Shown here: positions 1-8,604 of the stretch, one piece after another
Numbering within the stretch: position 1 is the stretch's first letter
Layout of the letters: each line of letters begins with the position of its first letter
From: Limosilactobacillus reuteri
GTDB taxonomy: Bacteria; Bacillota; Bacilli; Lactobacillales; Lactobacillaceae
Reading direction: 5' to 3'
Length of the DNA: 64,000 nucleotides
Assembly (NCBI RefSeq): GCF_013694365.1
Contig: NZ_CP059275.1
Coordinates: 1,426,001-1,490,000 of the forward strand
Position numbers and translations under genes: made by a program
The notes under the pieces: generated by a model
What the model was told of the DNA's origin: nothing
Database searches by the model: none
What the model saw: the letters and a program-made list of their open reading frames with translations, nothing else

Positions 1-759
1 TTAAAACAACATCCGGTAAAAACTAATCGTAATATTGACCATCCCGCAAAACCGTTAAGCTTACCAGCACTTGCCGAAGTGAATAGGCAGCATCGCCGAA
101 CATTTGCAATTAGTTTAACTGTTGCTGATAGTAAAAAGCTAGCAGAAGCTGCGCACCGGGAAGGGGTAACACTTAATGATCTCTTTATGGCCGCATTCGG
201 GCAAGCTGTCCAACGTTATTCGGATACTGATATGATTTCATTAGCTTGCCCTACAGACATGCGACAATTTATTTCCGGACAAAAGCAGTTAAGGATAGCG
301 AACCATACTTCTCGCTATAATATTTCAGTTAAGTCAAAGTTAACAGCGCCATTTGAAGATTTAGTGCAATCAGTTCATCAAGCAATGCAACAAAATAAAG
401 ATAATTTTCAGTGTTTTCAATCAGTTAAGTCATTAATCGATAATTACGATACCTCTTCGCTAGATGAATTGCAGCAAACGGTAGAAGAGAACTATCATGT
501 ACGAAGCATTTCATATACTAATTTTGGAATAATTAATGACCAACTCTTTAAATTCAATCAGTGTAATATTGCCGACTTTCGAATGCTGGGAACCTATCGG
601 CGATACCCAATGTTTCAGATAGCAGTTAGTACGTATCATCAACGAATCAACCTCGCATTTGCAATGATTGGCAACGATGCTGAGGAACGAATGGGACAAG
701 CAATCACAATGACCATGATGGATTTATTACAGAAATATGCAGAAAAATATAATTTCTAG
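1..759 (+). CDS. Condensation-domain-like acyltransferase, C-terminal part (5' end outside window)
   Basis: The frame is open from base 1 to the TAG at 757-759, so 252 residues of a longer protein are visible; the ATG-like starts further in are not credible starts. The visible part resembles the C-terminal half of the condensation-domain / CoA-dependent acyltransferase superfamily: a VTLNDLFMAA helix near residues 56-65, the usual core helix of this fold, then an alternating strand/helix pattern. The catalytic HHxxxD motif of the family would lie in the missing N-terminal half, so activity cannot be judged. The substrate is unknown. The family call is by resemblance only. Confidence 0.5.
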   Translation, partial: LKQHPVKTNRNIDHPAKPLSLPALAEVNRQHRRTFAISLTVADSKKLAEAAHREGVTLNDLFMAAFGQAVQRYSDTDMISLACPTDMRQFISGQKQLRIANHTSRYNISVKSKLTAPFEDLVQSVHQAMQQNKDNFQCFQSVKSLIDNYDTSSLDELQQTVEENYHVRSISYTNFGIINDQLFKFNQCNIADFRMLGTYRRYPMFQIAVSTYHQRINLAFAMIGNDAEERMGQAITMTMMDLLQKYAEKYNF

Positions 760-939
760 ATGAGTTTAATTAAAAGCTTAATTGTTGTAGTTATAGCTAT
801 TGTTCTATTGGTTGGCGGTGTTAGCGCAAGTTCTATCTATACCGCAAAGAAAAACGTTAATAGCCATGACCTTAGTTACCAAATGACAAATATTGTAAAT
901 AAAAATAAAGAAACAGTTGATTACCAGTTAAATAAGTAG
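760..939 (+). CDS. Small single-pass membrane protein, unknown function
   Basis: A 59-codon ORF from ATG to TAG that exactly fills the space between its neighbours. Residues 5-25 (starting SLIVVVIAIVLLVGG) form one strongly hydrophobic segment, followed by a polar tail of about 33 residues rich in Asn and Lys, so it is probably an N-terminally anchored protein with the tail outside, or a secreted peptide. There is no Cys lipobox. Because the window appears to be joined CDSs, the exact fit shows that an annotator called this gene but says nothing about its real distance to the acyltransferase. I do not recognise the family. Confidence 0.6.
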   Translation: MSLIKSLIVVVIAIVLLVGGVSASSIYTAKKNVNSHDLSYQMTNIVNKNKETVDYQLNK

Positions 940-2361
940 ATGGAAAGTCTAAATAATAGTTTTCGTAAATTGCCACAATATCCTAATAAAGTAATTCAGT
1001 TTGGTGAAGGAAACTTCTTACGAGCCTTTATTGATTGGCAAATTCAGCAGATGAATAAGCAAGGATTGTTTAAGGGCGGTGTCCAGATTGTACAGCCGTT
1101 ACCAACAGGGCGTGTAAAGGAACTTGATGCGCAGGATGATCTTTATACTGTATTACTTGAAGGTATTTTAAATGGTGAAAAGATCCAAAGTCATGAAATC
1201 ATTGAATCGGTAAATGGAACTGTTAATCCATATACTGATTATGATAAGTACCTAGCACTTGCTGAAGATGACAACATTGAAGTTATTTTTTCTAATACCA
1301 CTGAAGCAGGAATTGCGTTTGATAAGAATGATACCCTTGAAAAAATTAAAAATGGTGAAAAGAGTTCATATCCTGCTAAGTTAACCGCTTTGCTTTACCA
1401 TCGATTTAAACTCGGTAAGAAAGGTTTCCATATCATTCCATGTGAGTTGATCAACCACAATGGTGACGCATTGAAGAAGACGATTTTACAATATGCTGAT
1501 TTATGGAATCTCGGACAGGACTTTGTTGATTGGATTAATAATGATAATGAATTTTACTCCACATTAGTTGATCGGATTGTTCCTGGCTATCCACGTGATC
1601 GTGCTGCTGACTTAGAAAAAGAGTGGGGTTATAAAGATCAAAATATGGTTAAGACTGAGCCGTTCTTAATTTTTGTAATTGAAGGTAACAAAGATATTGA
1701 AAAAGTTTTGCCACTTAAGGAAGCTGGCATTAATCTTGTGGTTACCGATGATATGCAACCATATCGTAATCGAAAGGTATCTATCCTTAATGGACCTCAT
1801 ACAACAATGTCTCCAATTGGTCGCCTAGCTGGATTAGAAAGTGTTGGTCAGGTAATGGCTGATAAGGACTTCTATAAGTTTATTGACGATGAAATGCATA
1901 AAGAAATTATTCCAGTTGTTCCATTACCAAAAGAAGAATTAGAGAGCTATGCCAAGGGAATTCAAGAACGTTTTGAGAATCCGTATGTTAAACACCAACT
2001 AAGCGCCTTAGCATTAAATAGTATTTCTAAGTATCGCGCACGGCTTCTTCCAAACTATAAACGTTATTACGAAAAGTATGGTGAACTACCAAAACGGATG
2101 ACATTAGCTTTAGCAGCCTATCTTTGGATTTATAACGGTAAATCTGAGTTTGAAATTAATGATACGGCGGATATTGTCGAGGGCTTTGCCAAGATTAAGG
2201 GAACTGATGATTATATCCATGCTGCTCTTTCTAATCCAGACTTTTGGGGTGAGGACTTAACAAAGATCCCTGGTCTCGAAGAACTAGTTACTAAGTATTA
2301 TAACGAGATTGGTAAAAAGGGAACTCGTGAGATTGTTCAAGAAATTAATGCAGAGGAGTAA
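940..2361 (+). CDS. uxaB: Tagaturonate reductase (altronate oxidoreductase)
   Basis: Reduces D-tagaturonate to D-altronate with NADH, the second step of galacturonate breakdown in the cytoplasm. The 473-residue protein belongs to the mannitol dehydrogenase family: an N-terminal nucleotide-binding segment QFGEGNFLRAF (about 19-29), the SNTTEAGI segment (about 112-119) and the central IVPGYPRD segment are typical of UxaB rather than UxuB. Length matches the family. The two UxaA-like proteins that would use its product follow. In a lactic acid bacterium this step could also reoxidise NADH; that is inference. Confidence 0.92.
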   Translation: MESLNNSFRKLPQYPNKVIQFGEGNFLRAFIDWQIQQMNKQGLFKGGVQIVQPLPTGRVKELDAQDDLYTVLLEGILNGEKIQSHEIIESVNGTVNPYTDYDKYLALAEDDNIEVIFSNTTEAGIAFDKNDTLEKIKNGEKSSYPAKLTALLYHRFKLGKKGFHIIPCELINHNGDALKKTILQYADLWNLGQDFVDWINNDNEFYSTLVDRIVPGYPRDRAADLEKEWGYKDQNMVKTEPFLIFVIEGNKDIEKVLPLKEAGINLVVTDDMQPYRNRKVSILNGPHTTMSPIGRLAGLESVGQVMADKDFYKFIDDEMHKEIIPVVPLPKEELESYAKGIQERFENPYVKHQLSALALNSISKYRARLLPNYKRYYEKYGELPKRMTLALAAYLWIYNGKSEFEINDTADIVEGFAKIKGTDDYIHAALSNPDFWGEDLTKIPGLEELVTKYYNEIGKKGTREIVQEINAEE

Positions 2362-3846
2362 ATGGAAAAGCTACTTATCTTAAATCCTAACGATAACGTG
2401 GCCCTTGCTACTGTTGATATTCCTGCACAAACAATTATAGAAGTTAATAATAAAAAAATTACGATTCAGGATGATATTCCTGTTGGTAATAAGGTGGCCT
2501 TAAATGATTTACAAAAAGGCACTAATATTATTAAATTCGGTCAAGTGATTGGTCATTTAACCGTTAATGTGGCTATTGGAGCTCTGATTAATAAGGATAA
2601 TCTTGTGACAAATCAAAGCACCAATGTAGTTAATAATGCAGATATAAAGGTTGATATTCCTGATATTGACCGGAAAACTTTTATGGGATACCGGCGTAAA
2701 AATGGAAAAGTCGGAATCCGCAATGATCTTTATATTGTACCAACTGTCGGTTGTATTACACCATTGATGGATGTAATGGTTCAACAATTTAAGGCAAAGC
2801 ATCCTGATAATGGGTCATTTGACAATATTATTCTTCTTAAGCATCCATATGGTTGTTCACAGTTGGGAGACGACTTTGAACAAACTCGTCATATCCTTTG
2901 TGATGCCGTTCTACATCCTAATGCTGGTGGTGTATTGGTATTTGGTCTCGGCTGTGAAAATAATCAGATGGACGGGATGAAGGCTGAGATTGAACAAATG
3001 GAAGGCATTGATAAAGACCGGATGAAATTCTTAGTTGCACAAGAAGTTAAGGATGAATTTGCTAATGCACAGCAAATGTTAGAAGAATTAAATGAAGCAG
3101 CAGCTAATGATAAGCGAACACCAGTCCCATTAAGTGAGTTAAAAATCGGCTTGCAAAGTGTTCGTCCTGATGGATTAAGTGCAATCACTGCTGACCGCTT
3201 AATTGCTGCTGCAGCTAGCTATTTGACTGCCAATAAAGGAGCAGTAGCATTAACGCAAATTCCGGTATTATCAGGAGCCGAGCAAGAAATTGTTGAACGA
3301 ACACCGAATAATGACACGGCTAATAAAGTAACAACAATTTTTGACAACTTTAAGCAGTATTATGAACATTTTGATTCGGTTATGCATAAAGTACCAAGTG
3401 CAGCAGAGGATAAGATTGGCATCTCAACAGCCGAAGAACGAGCCTTAACGCTTCTTCGACTTGCTGGTAACGGTGAGGTGAATGATGCTTTACCATATGG
3501 GCATAAATTAACCAGGAACGGGATTAACCTAATTGAAAGTCCTAATAATGACCTGATTGATTCTTCGGCAGAAGCTTCTGCTGACTGTCAAATGGTTATT
3601 GTCAGTACCGGCAAAGGAACTCCATATTCTACCTATGTTCCAACGATTAAGGTTGCCTCTAACTCAGCGCTAGCAAAAGAGAAAAAACGCTGGATTGATT
3701 TTGATGGTGAAAAGGCCGCCAAAATTTTACATGGCAGTGAAGAATTTATTAACTTTATCTTGAATGTTGCAAACGGTGAAAAAACTAGTAATGAGAAATC
3801 GGGTCTTCATGGCTTAGCGATCTTTAAGATTGGTGTTACCGAATAG
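2362..3846 (+). CDS. uxaA: Altronate dehydratase-like protein, paralogue 1 (keeps GCSQ and GLGCENNQ motifs, lacks the others)
   Basis: A 494-residue member of the UxaA/GarD dehydratase family, which converts D-altronate to 2-keto-3-deoxygluconate. It has the N-terminal SAF domain (about 1-85) and the large C-terminal domain. Compared with E. coli UxaA as I recall it, it keeps YGCSQLGDD (163-171) and GLGCENNQ (195-202). It has lost CGGSDGxSGxTANP (now SVRPDGLSAITADR, from 266), the ENPSPGNK segment, and SLGCTQK (an ALTLLRLAG-type sequence near 361-369). The SAF His residues are also changed (GNK instead of GHK, no HVH). The paralogue at 5389-6894 shows the reverse pattern. Probably one subunit of a two-subunit enzyme rather than an enzyme by itself. 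Confidence 0.85.
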   Translation: MEKLLILNPNDNVALATVDIPAQTIIEVNNKKITIQDDIPVGNKVALNDLQKGTNIIKFGQVIGHLTVNVAIGALINKDNLVTNQSTNVVNNADIKVDIPDIDRKTFMGYRRKNGKVGIRNDLYIVPTVGCITPLMDVMVQQFKAKHPDNGSFDNIILLKHPYGCSQLGDDFEQTRHILCDAVLHPNAGGVLVFGLGCENNQMDGMKAEIEQMEGIDKDRMKFLVAQEVKDEFANAQQMLEELNEAAANDKRTPVPLSELKIGLQSVRPDGLSAITADRLIAAAASYLTANKGAVALTQIPVLSGAEQEIVERTPNNDTANKVTTIFDNFKQYYEHFDSVMHKVPSAAEDKIGISTAEERALTLLRLAGNGEVNDALPYGHKLTRNGINLIESPNNDLIDSSAEASADCQMVIVSTGKGTPYSTYVPTIKVASNSALAKEKKRWIDFDGEKAAKILHGSEEFINFILNVANGEKTSNEKSGLHGLAIFKIGVTE

Positions 3847-4728
3847 ATGCAAATTATTGAAAATAAAGAGTTTCGTGCTGAAATTGATGAGCATGGGGCA
3901 CAATTAACTCACCTCTATAATAAAAAAGTCGGCTTTGATTATATCTGGAATGGCAAAGAATGGGGTAAGCATGCTCCTGTCCTATTTCCAGCAATCGGGC
4001 GGTCAAATAAGGATGAGTATGTATTAAATGGACAAACTTATTCCATGCCTCAACATGGTTTCGTGGCGGATGAAGACTTTTCGGTTATCTCACATGAACC
4101 TAATATTCTTACTTTAAGTCTTCGTGCCAATGATCGAACTAAAGGAATGTATCCGTTTGATTTTGAACTTAAGATTACGTTTACGCTACTTAGCACGGGT
4201 CTTTCTCTTAGTTTCAATGTTAGTAATCATTCGGATAATGTCATACCATTTTCACTTGGCTCTCATCCAGCATTTAATGTTCCAATTAATGGCGTTGGTA
4301 ATTTTGACAATTACAGAGTGGAATTTAATGGTATAAAAGACCCGTTAAATGTCTATAAAATTGTAAAGACACCTGCTCCGTATCGGACGGGGAAAGAGGA
4401 ACCGTTAACTAATTCAAATGGCAACCTATTTGAACTTAACTATGAAACGTTTAAACCAGGATTACGAATCATTACTGATTCAGGAGTGCAAAGCGTTCGT
4501 CTCTTTTCACCTCTAACTAGTCACCAAATTCAATTAGATGTTGATCAATTTAAGAATATTTGTTTATGGACTAAGGAAGATAAGGATTGCACATTCTTGT
4601 GTATTGAACCATTTATTGGATTGCCAGATGTACTAGGGGAGCCGGTTGATTGGATGAAAAAAGAGGGCAATCTGTTCTTAGCAGCTAATAGTTCACAAGT
4701 TTATCAGTACGAAATTCATTTATCATAA
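3847..4728 (+). CDS. Aldose 1-epimerase family protein (galactose mutarotase-like, LacX type)
   Basis: A 293-residue beta-sandwich protein of the mutarotase superfamily, expected to interconvert sugar anomers in the cytoplasm. Visible family marks are the PMPQHGFV segment (about 66-73), with the catalytic-type His, and GSHPAFNVPI (about 138-147) with the second His; the late IEPF segment carries the likely catalytic Glu. Length fits the LacX/YeaD-like subgroup. Its place among hexuronate genes suggests that it acts on galacturonate or glucuronate anomers, but the sequence does not show specificity. Confidence 0.8.
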   Translation: MQIIENKEFRAEIDEHGAQLTHLYNKKVGFDYIWNGKEWGKHAPVLFPAIGRSNKDEYVLNGQTYSMPQHGFVADEDFSVISHEPNILTLSLRANDRTKGMYPFDFELKITFTLLSTGLSLSFNVSNHSDNVIPFSLGSHPAFNVPINGVGNFDNYRVEFNGIKDPLNVYKIVKTPAPYRTGKEEPLTNSNGNLFELNYETFKPGLRIITDSGVQSVRLFSPLTSHQIQLDVDQFKNICLWTKEDKDCTFLCIEPFIGLPDVLGEPVDWMKKEGNLFLAANSSQVYQYEIHLS

Positions 4729-5388
4729 ATGTTACCAAAATTTGAAGCATTAGAAGCCGTAAAAAATGCAGGTGTTGTAGCGGTTGTTCGTGGTCGTAGC
4801 GAAGAAAATTCTTACAAGATTTCAAAGGCAAGTATTGAAGGGGGCGTTAAGGCAATTGAATTAGCTTTCACCTCACCAAATGCCGACGTTACAATCAAAC
4901 ATTTAAGCGAAGAATATGCTGATGATCCATCAGTAGTTGTTGGTGCAGGAACTGTTCTTGACCCAGCTACCGCCCGGATGGCAATGGTTGCTGGTGCTAA
5001 GTTTATCGTTAGTCCTTCATATAATCCTGAGGTTGCTGACATTTGTAACCTCTACTGTATCCCTTACATGCCTGGATGCTTTACCCCGACAGAAGTGCAA
5101 CATGCTCTTGAAACTGGTGCTGATGTTATCAAGATTTTCCCTGGAGCAATTGCTACCCAAAAGATGATTCCGGAATTACAAGGACCATTCCCACAAGCCA
5201 ATATTATGCCTAGCGGTGGTGTTTCCTTAGAGAATATGGCCGATTGGTTTAATGCTGGTGCCTTTGTTGTTGGTGCCGGTGGTAGTTTGGTTGGTCCTGG
5301 TGCTGATGGCGACTATGATCAAGTTAAAGAAAACGCTCAAAAATTCCATGCCGAATTTGAACGGATTCAAAAGGAAGCTAATAACTAA
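4729..5388 (+). CDS. kdgA: 2-dehydro-3-deoxy-6-phosphogluconate (KDPG) aldolase
   Basis: Cleaves KDPG to pyruvate and glyceraldehyde 3-phosphate, the last step shared by both hexuronate branches. The 219-residue TIM barrel shows the class I features of the family: catalytic Glu in AIELAFTSP (about 43-51), VGAGTVLDP (about 71-79) and the Schiff-base Lys in ADVIKIFPG (about 127-135), followed by MPSGGV (about 152-157). The paired KDG kinase is at 6895-7920. It may also accept 4-hydroxy-2-oxoglutarate, as many members do. Confidence 0.92.
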   Translation: MLPKFEALEAVKNAGVVAVVRGRSEENSYKISKASIEGGVKAIELAFTSPNADVTIKHLSEEYADDPSVVVGAGTVLDPATARMAMVAGAKFIVSPSYNPEVADICNLYCIPYMPGCFTPTEVQHALETGADVIKIFPGAIATQKMIPELQGPFPQANIMPSGGVSLENMADWFNAGAFVVGAGGSLVGPGADGDYDQVKENAQKFHAEFERIQKEANN

Positions 5389-6894
5389 ATGAACAATTTC
5401 ATTATTTTAGACGACCACGATATTGTCGCTGTTGCCCTTCAAGATATCAAAAAAGGGGCAGTGCTAAAGACTAAAAATCATGGCAATGTTACCGTTCTGG
5501 AAGACATTACGCGTGGACATAAAATAGCATTAGAAGATATTGCTGAAGGCGAAGATATTATTAAATACGGGTATCCGATTGGTCATGCAACAAAGGCTAT
5601 TAAGCGTGGTGGCCATGTTCACGTTAACAATATTGCGACCAATTTATCAGGTGAATTACAGTATCACTATCATCCAATTGAAATAGAGTCTAGAGCGAAA
5701 AAAGATAAGCGGACTTTTATGGGCTACAAGCGCCCCAATGGTAAGGTAGGTATTCGGAATGATTTATATATTATTCCTGTTGTCGGTTCTGTTAGTGAAA
5801 CCCTCGATCCGCTAGTCGAGCAGTTTAAAGCCTTACACCCTGATAATGGTAATTTTGATAATGTAATTCCGTTAAAACACACATACGGTTTTGATACGCC
5901 TGAAGATAATTATGAGCATGCTCGTAAGATTCTTGTTGATGCTGCTCTCCAACCTAATGCTGGTGCAGTACTTATATGTGGATTAGATTGTGCTGACGAT
6001 AGCGAGTTAGAAAAAATGAAGCAGGCACTAGTTGCGGCAGGTGGACCAATTAATACCCAACGAATAAAGTTCCTTTCATCTGTTGATAGCGACGATGAAC
6101 TTGCTGATGGGTTAGCGATGCTGGAAGAATTAAATAACGCGGTAGAAGACGATCGGCGGACACCACAGCCATTGAGCGAATTAAAGATTGGCTTAAAGTG
6201 CGGTGGTTCGGACGGGTTATCTGGTGTTACTGCTAATCCATTGCTGGGAAGACTTTCGGATTTTGTTGATGCGCAGGGAGGAACGACCGTTTTATCAGAA
6301 GTTCCAGAAATGTTTGGTGCAGAACAGATTCTAATGTCACGTGCACGTGATAAAGCAACTTTTGATAAAATTGTCAACTTGATTAATAACTTCAAGGCTT
6401 ACTTTGAGAGCTTTCACCAGCCAATCTATGAAAATCCCTCACCAGGTAATAAAGCTGGCGGAATTTCTACACTTGAAGATAAATCATTGGGTTGCACACA
6501 AAAATCAGGCTCATCAGCAGTTAATGATGTCCTGCAATATGGCGATAAGTTGAAGACAAAGGGATTGAACCTATTGCAGGCACCCGGTAACGACCTCGTT
6601 TCTTCTTCAGCCGAAGCATCGGCAGACTGTCAAATGGTTCTATTTACAACTGGACGGGGAACGCCATTTGCTACTTATGTCCCAACAGTAAAAGTATCTT
6701 CTAATTCTTATATTGCTAACTTAAAACCACGGTGGATTGATTTTGACGCAGGACGATTAATGAATGAATCAATGGATGATTTAGCAGATGAATTTATCCA
6801 ATTTATCATTGATGTTGCAAGTGGTAAAAAAACTAATAATGAAAAATATAATGTTCACGGGATTGCAATTTTTAAGACTGGCGTTACTGAATAG
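5389..6894 (+). CDS. uxaA: Altronate dehydratase-like protein, paralogue 2 (keeps CGGSDG and SLGCTQK motifs, lacks GCSQ)
   Basis: The second full-length (501-residue) UxaA-like protein. It keeps the SAF-domain histidines (RGHK near 43-46, GHVH near 75-78), CGGSDGLSGVTANP (271-284), EVPEMFGAEQ, ENPSPGNK and SLGCTQKSG (366-374). The GCSQLGDD motif has become GFDTPEDN (167-174) and GLGCENN has become GLDCADD (198-204). These are the motifs kept by paralogue 1 (2362-3846). Reaction of the family: altronate to 2-keto-3-deoxygluconate. Alone it lacks part of the conserved set, so I infer that it works with paralogue 1. A different substrate such as galactarate is possible but less likely in this context. 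Confidence 0.85.
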   Translation: MNNFIILDDHDIVAVALQDIKKGAVLKTKNHGNVTVLEDITRGHKIALEDIAEGEDIIKYGYPIGHATKAIKRGGHVHVNNIATNLSGELQYHYHPIEIESRAKKDKRTFMGYKRPNGKVGIRNDLYIIPVVGSVSETLDPLVEQFKALHPDNGNFDNVIPLKHTYGFDTPEDNYEHARKILVDAALQPNAGAVLICGLDCADDSELEKMKQALVAAGGPINTQRIKFLSSVDSDDELADGLAMLEELNNAVEDDRRTPQPLSELKIGLKCGGSDGLSGVTANPLLGRLSDFVDAQGGTTVLSEVPEMFGAEQILMSRARDKATFDKIVNLINNFKAYFESFHQPIYENPSPGNKAGGISTLEDKSLGCTQKSGSSAVNDVLQYGDKLKTKGLNLLQAPGNDLVSSSAEASADCQMVLFTTGRGTPFATYVPTVKVSSNSYIANLKPRWIDFDAGRLMNESMDDLADEFIQFIIDVASGKKTNNEKYNVHGIAIFKTGVTE

Positions 6895-7920
6895 ATGAGT
6901 AAAATTGTAACTTTTGGCGAAATGATGATGCGTCTCAAACCAACTGATAAGAAACGGATGCTGCAAGCAGATAGGTTCGATGCAAATTATGGTGGTTCGG
7001 AAGCCAACGTTGCGGTTTCATTAAGCCTATTTGGCGACCAGGCAGCCTTTGTATCAAAGTTCCCTGAAAATGTATTAGGGAAAGCTGCCACTGATAAATT
7101 ACGTGAATATGGTGTGGACACCTCATTACTGCAATATGGTGGCCCACGTCTTGGAATTTACTTTTTTGAAAAAGGGGCTAGTGTGCGTTCAACCAAGGTC
7201 ACCTATGATCGTGCGGGTAGTTCTTTTGCAACGTCAAAGGCTGACGAATATGATTGGGCGACATTGCTAAAGGGCGCGAATTACTTTTACTTCAGTGGAA
7301 TCACAGCAGCTCTCTCCGATGAAATGCGTAAAACAATTTTAACGGCTTGCGAGTATTGCAAAGAACATGGAATTAAAGTAGCCTGTGATTTAAACTTCAG
7401 GGGTAAGCTTTGGACCCCAGAAGAAGCACAAGCATATATGCGGAAAATAATGCCGTATCTTACTGTTTGCTTAGTAAATGACGAAGATTTTGATCAAAGT
7501 CTTGGCATTTATGCTTTTGATGGCGACATGGCTCGTGGAATTGATCAAAAAGACACCTTTATTCATGGAATGAAAGAAATTGTTAAGCAATATCCTAATG
7601 TGAAGGTTGTTGCAAGTGTATTAAGAAATATTCAATCTGTTGATAAGTCGACGTGGATGGCTTTGATGTTAAAAGATGGACAGATTTATGAAAGCCCAGC
7701 ATATAAGATTGATGTTCTTGAAGGTGTTGCTGGTGGCGATGCCTTTGGTGCAGGATTAATGCACGGGATTTTGAATGATCATGACCCACAAGAAACGATT
7801 GACTATGCAATTGCGGCGAGTGTGCTTAAGCTAACTGTTCTTGGCGACTTGAATATCTCAACTAAAGAGGATGTTGAAGCTGTTATGCAAGGTGGCGCCG
7901 GTACAAGGGTTGCAAGGTAA
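6895..7920 (+). CDS. kdgK: 2-keto-3-deoxygluconate kinase (PfkB family)
   Basis: Phosphorylates 2-keto-3-deoxygluconate at C6 with ATP to give KDPG for the aldolase at 4729-5388. The 341-residue ribokinase-fold protein has the N-terminal GGSEANVAVSLSLFG substrate loop (about 33-47), CDLNFR (about 164-169) and the PfkB signature GGDAFGAG (about 279-286), whose Asp is the catalytic base. Length is normal for KdgK. Both hexuronate branches need it, so its presence makes the pathway complete to triose phosphate. Confidence 0.92.
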   Translation: MSKIVTFGEMMMRLKPTDKKRMLQADRFDANYGGSEANVAVSLSLFGDQAAFVSKFPENVLGKAATDKLREYGVDTSLLQYGGPRLGIYFFEKGASVRSTKVTYDRAGSSFATSKADEYDWATLLKGANYFYFSGITAALSDEMRKTILTACEYCKEHGIKVACDLNFRGKLWTPEEAQAYMRKIMPYLTVCLVNDEDFDQSLGIYAFDGDMARGIDQKDTFIHGMKEIVKQYPNVKVVASVLRNIQSVDKSTWMALMLKDGQIYESPAYKIDVLEGVAGGDAFGAGLMHGILNDHDPQETIDYAIAASVLKLTVLGDLNISTKEDVEAVMQGGAGTRVAR

Positions 7921-8604
7921 ATGCCTAATTACTCACGAAATAACTTAACTGGACAGGCTTATGACATCATCTTAAAAAAGATTATCGATGCCGAATATGA
8001 ACCTGGTCAGAAGATATCAGAAAAGAAAATCGAAGAAGACCTTCAGATTGGCCGGACTCCCGTTAGAGAAGCGTTACTTCAATTACGTCAAGAGCAGCTT
8101 ATCAATGTAATCCCACAATCAGGCACTTATATTGCAAAGATTGATTTAAAAGACGTTTTAGATGCCCGCTTTGTCCGTGCTAGTGTTGAGCGGCGAATTA
8201 TGCGAGAAGCTGCAACACTGAAACTTAATGAAGAACAAATAGCTTATCTCGACCGAATTATTGAAAATGAAAAAAGAACTCGTGAAAGTGATGACTTCCC
8301 TGCCTTCTTAGACAGTGACGATGTCTTTCATGAGTACTTTTATAAGCTTACCGATCACCAACGCGTATGGGATTGGCTAAAAAAGATTAATATTCAGTTT
8401 AATCGTTTCCGGTTTTTACGGTTAAAAGTGCAAAAACTTTCGTGGCAAGGATTGATTGAGGAACATATCGCAATTTATAAAGCTATTAAGACAAACGACG
8501 TTAACGAGGCGGACCGTTTGACAGCTAATCACATGCACCGAATGCTTGATGAAGAAGAGTCGCTTATTAAGTCTTTCCCAGATTATTTTGATAATATTGA
8601 TTAA
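7921..8604 (+). CDS. GntR-family (FadR subgroup) transcriptional regulator, probable hexuronate regulator
   Basis: A 227-residue regulator with an N-terminal winged helix (about 8-75, containing the typical IGRTPVREAL recognition segment near 43-52) and a C-terminal FCD ligand-binding domain. The FCD part shows the acidic and His residues that usually bind a metal next to the ligand (HEYF, HIAIYKAI, NHMHRML). It lies among uxa/uxu genes, like UxuR and ExuR of other bacteria, so the ligand is probably a hexuronate or its keto product. Its operators cannot be sought here because the intergenic DNA is missing. Confidence 0.85.
   Translation: MPNYSRNNLTGQAYDIILKKIIDAEYEPGQKISEKKIEEDLQIGRTPVREALLQLRQEQLINVIPQSGTYIAKIDLKDVLDARFVRASVERRIMREAATLKLNEEQIAYLDRIIENEKRTRESDDFPAFLDSDDVFHEYFYKLTDHQRVWDWLKKINIQFNRFRFLRLKVQKLSWQGLIEEHIAIYKAIKTNDVNEADRLTANHMHRMLDEEESLIKSFPDYFDNID

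Noticed and set aside
5910..6395. 161-codon minus-strand ORF inside the second uxaA
   Set aside because: It is antisense to a well-conserved gene, Ser/Pro-rich with no recognisable domain, as expected for a shadow frame.
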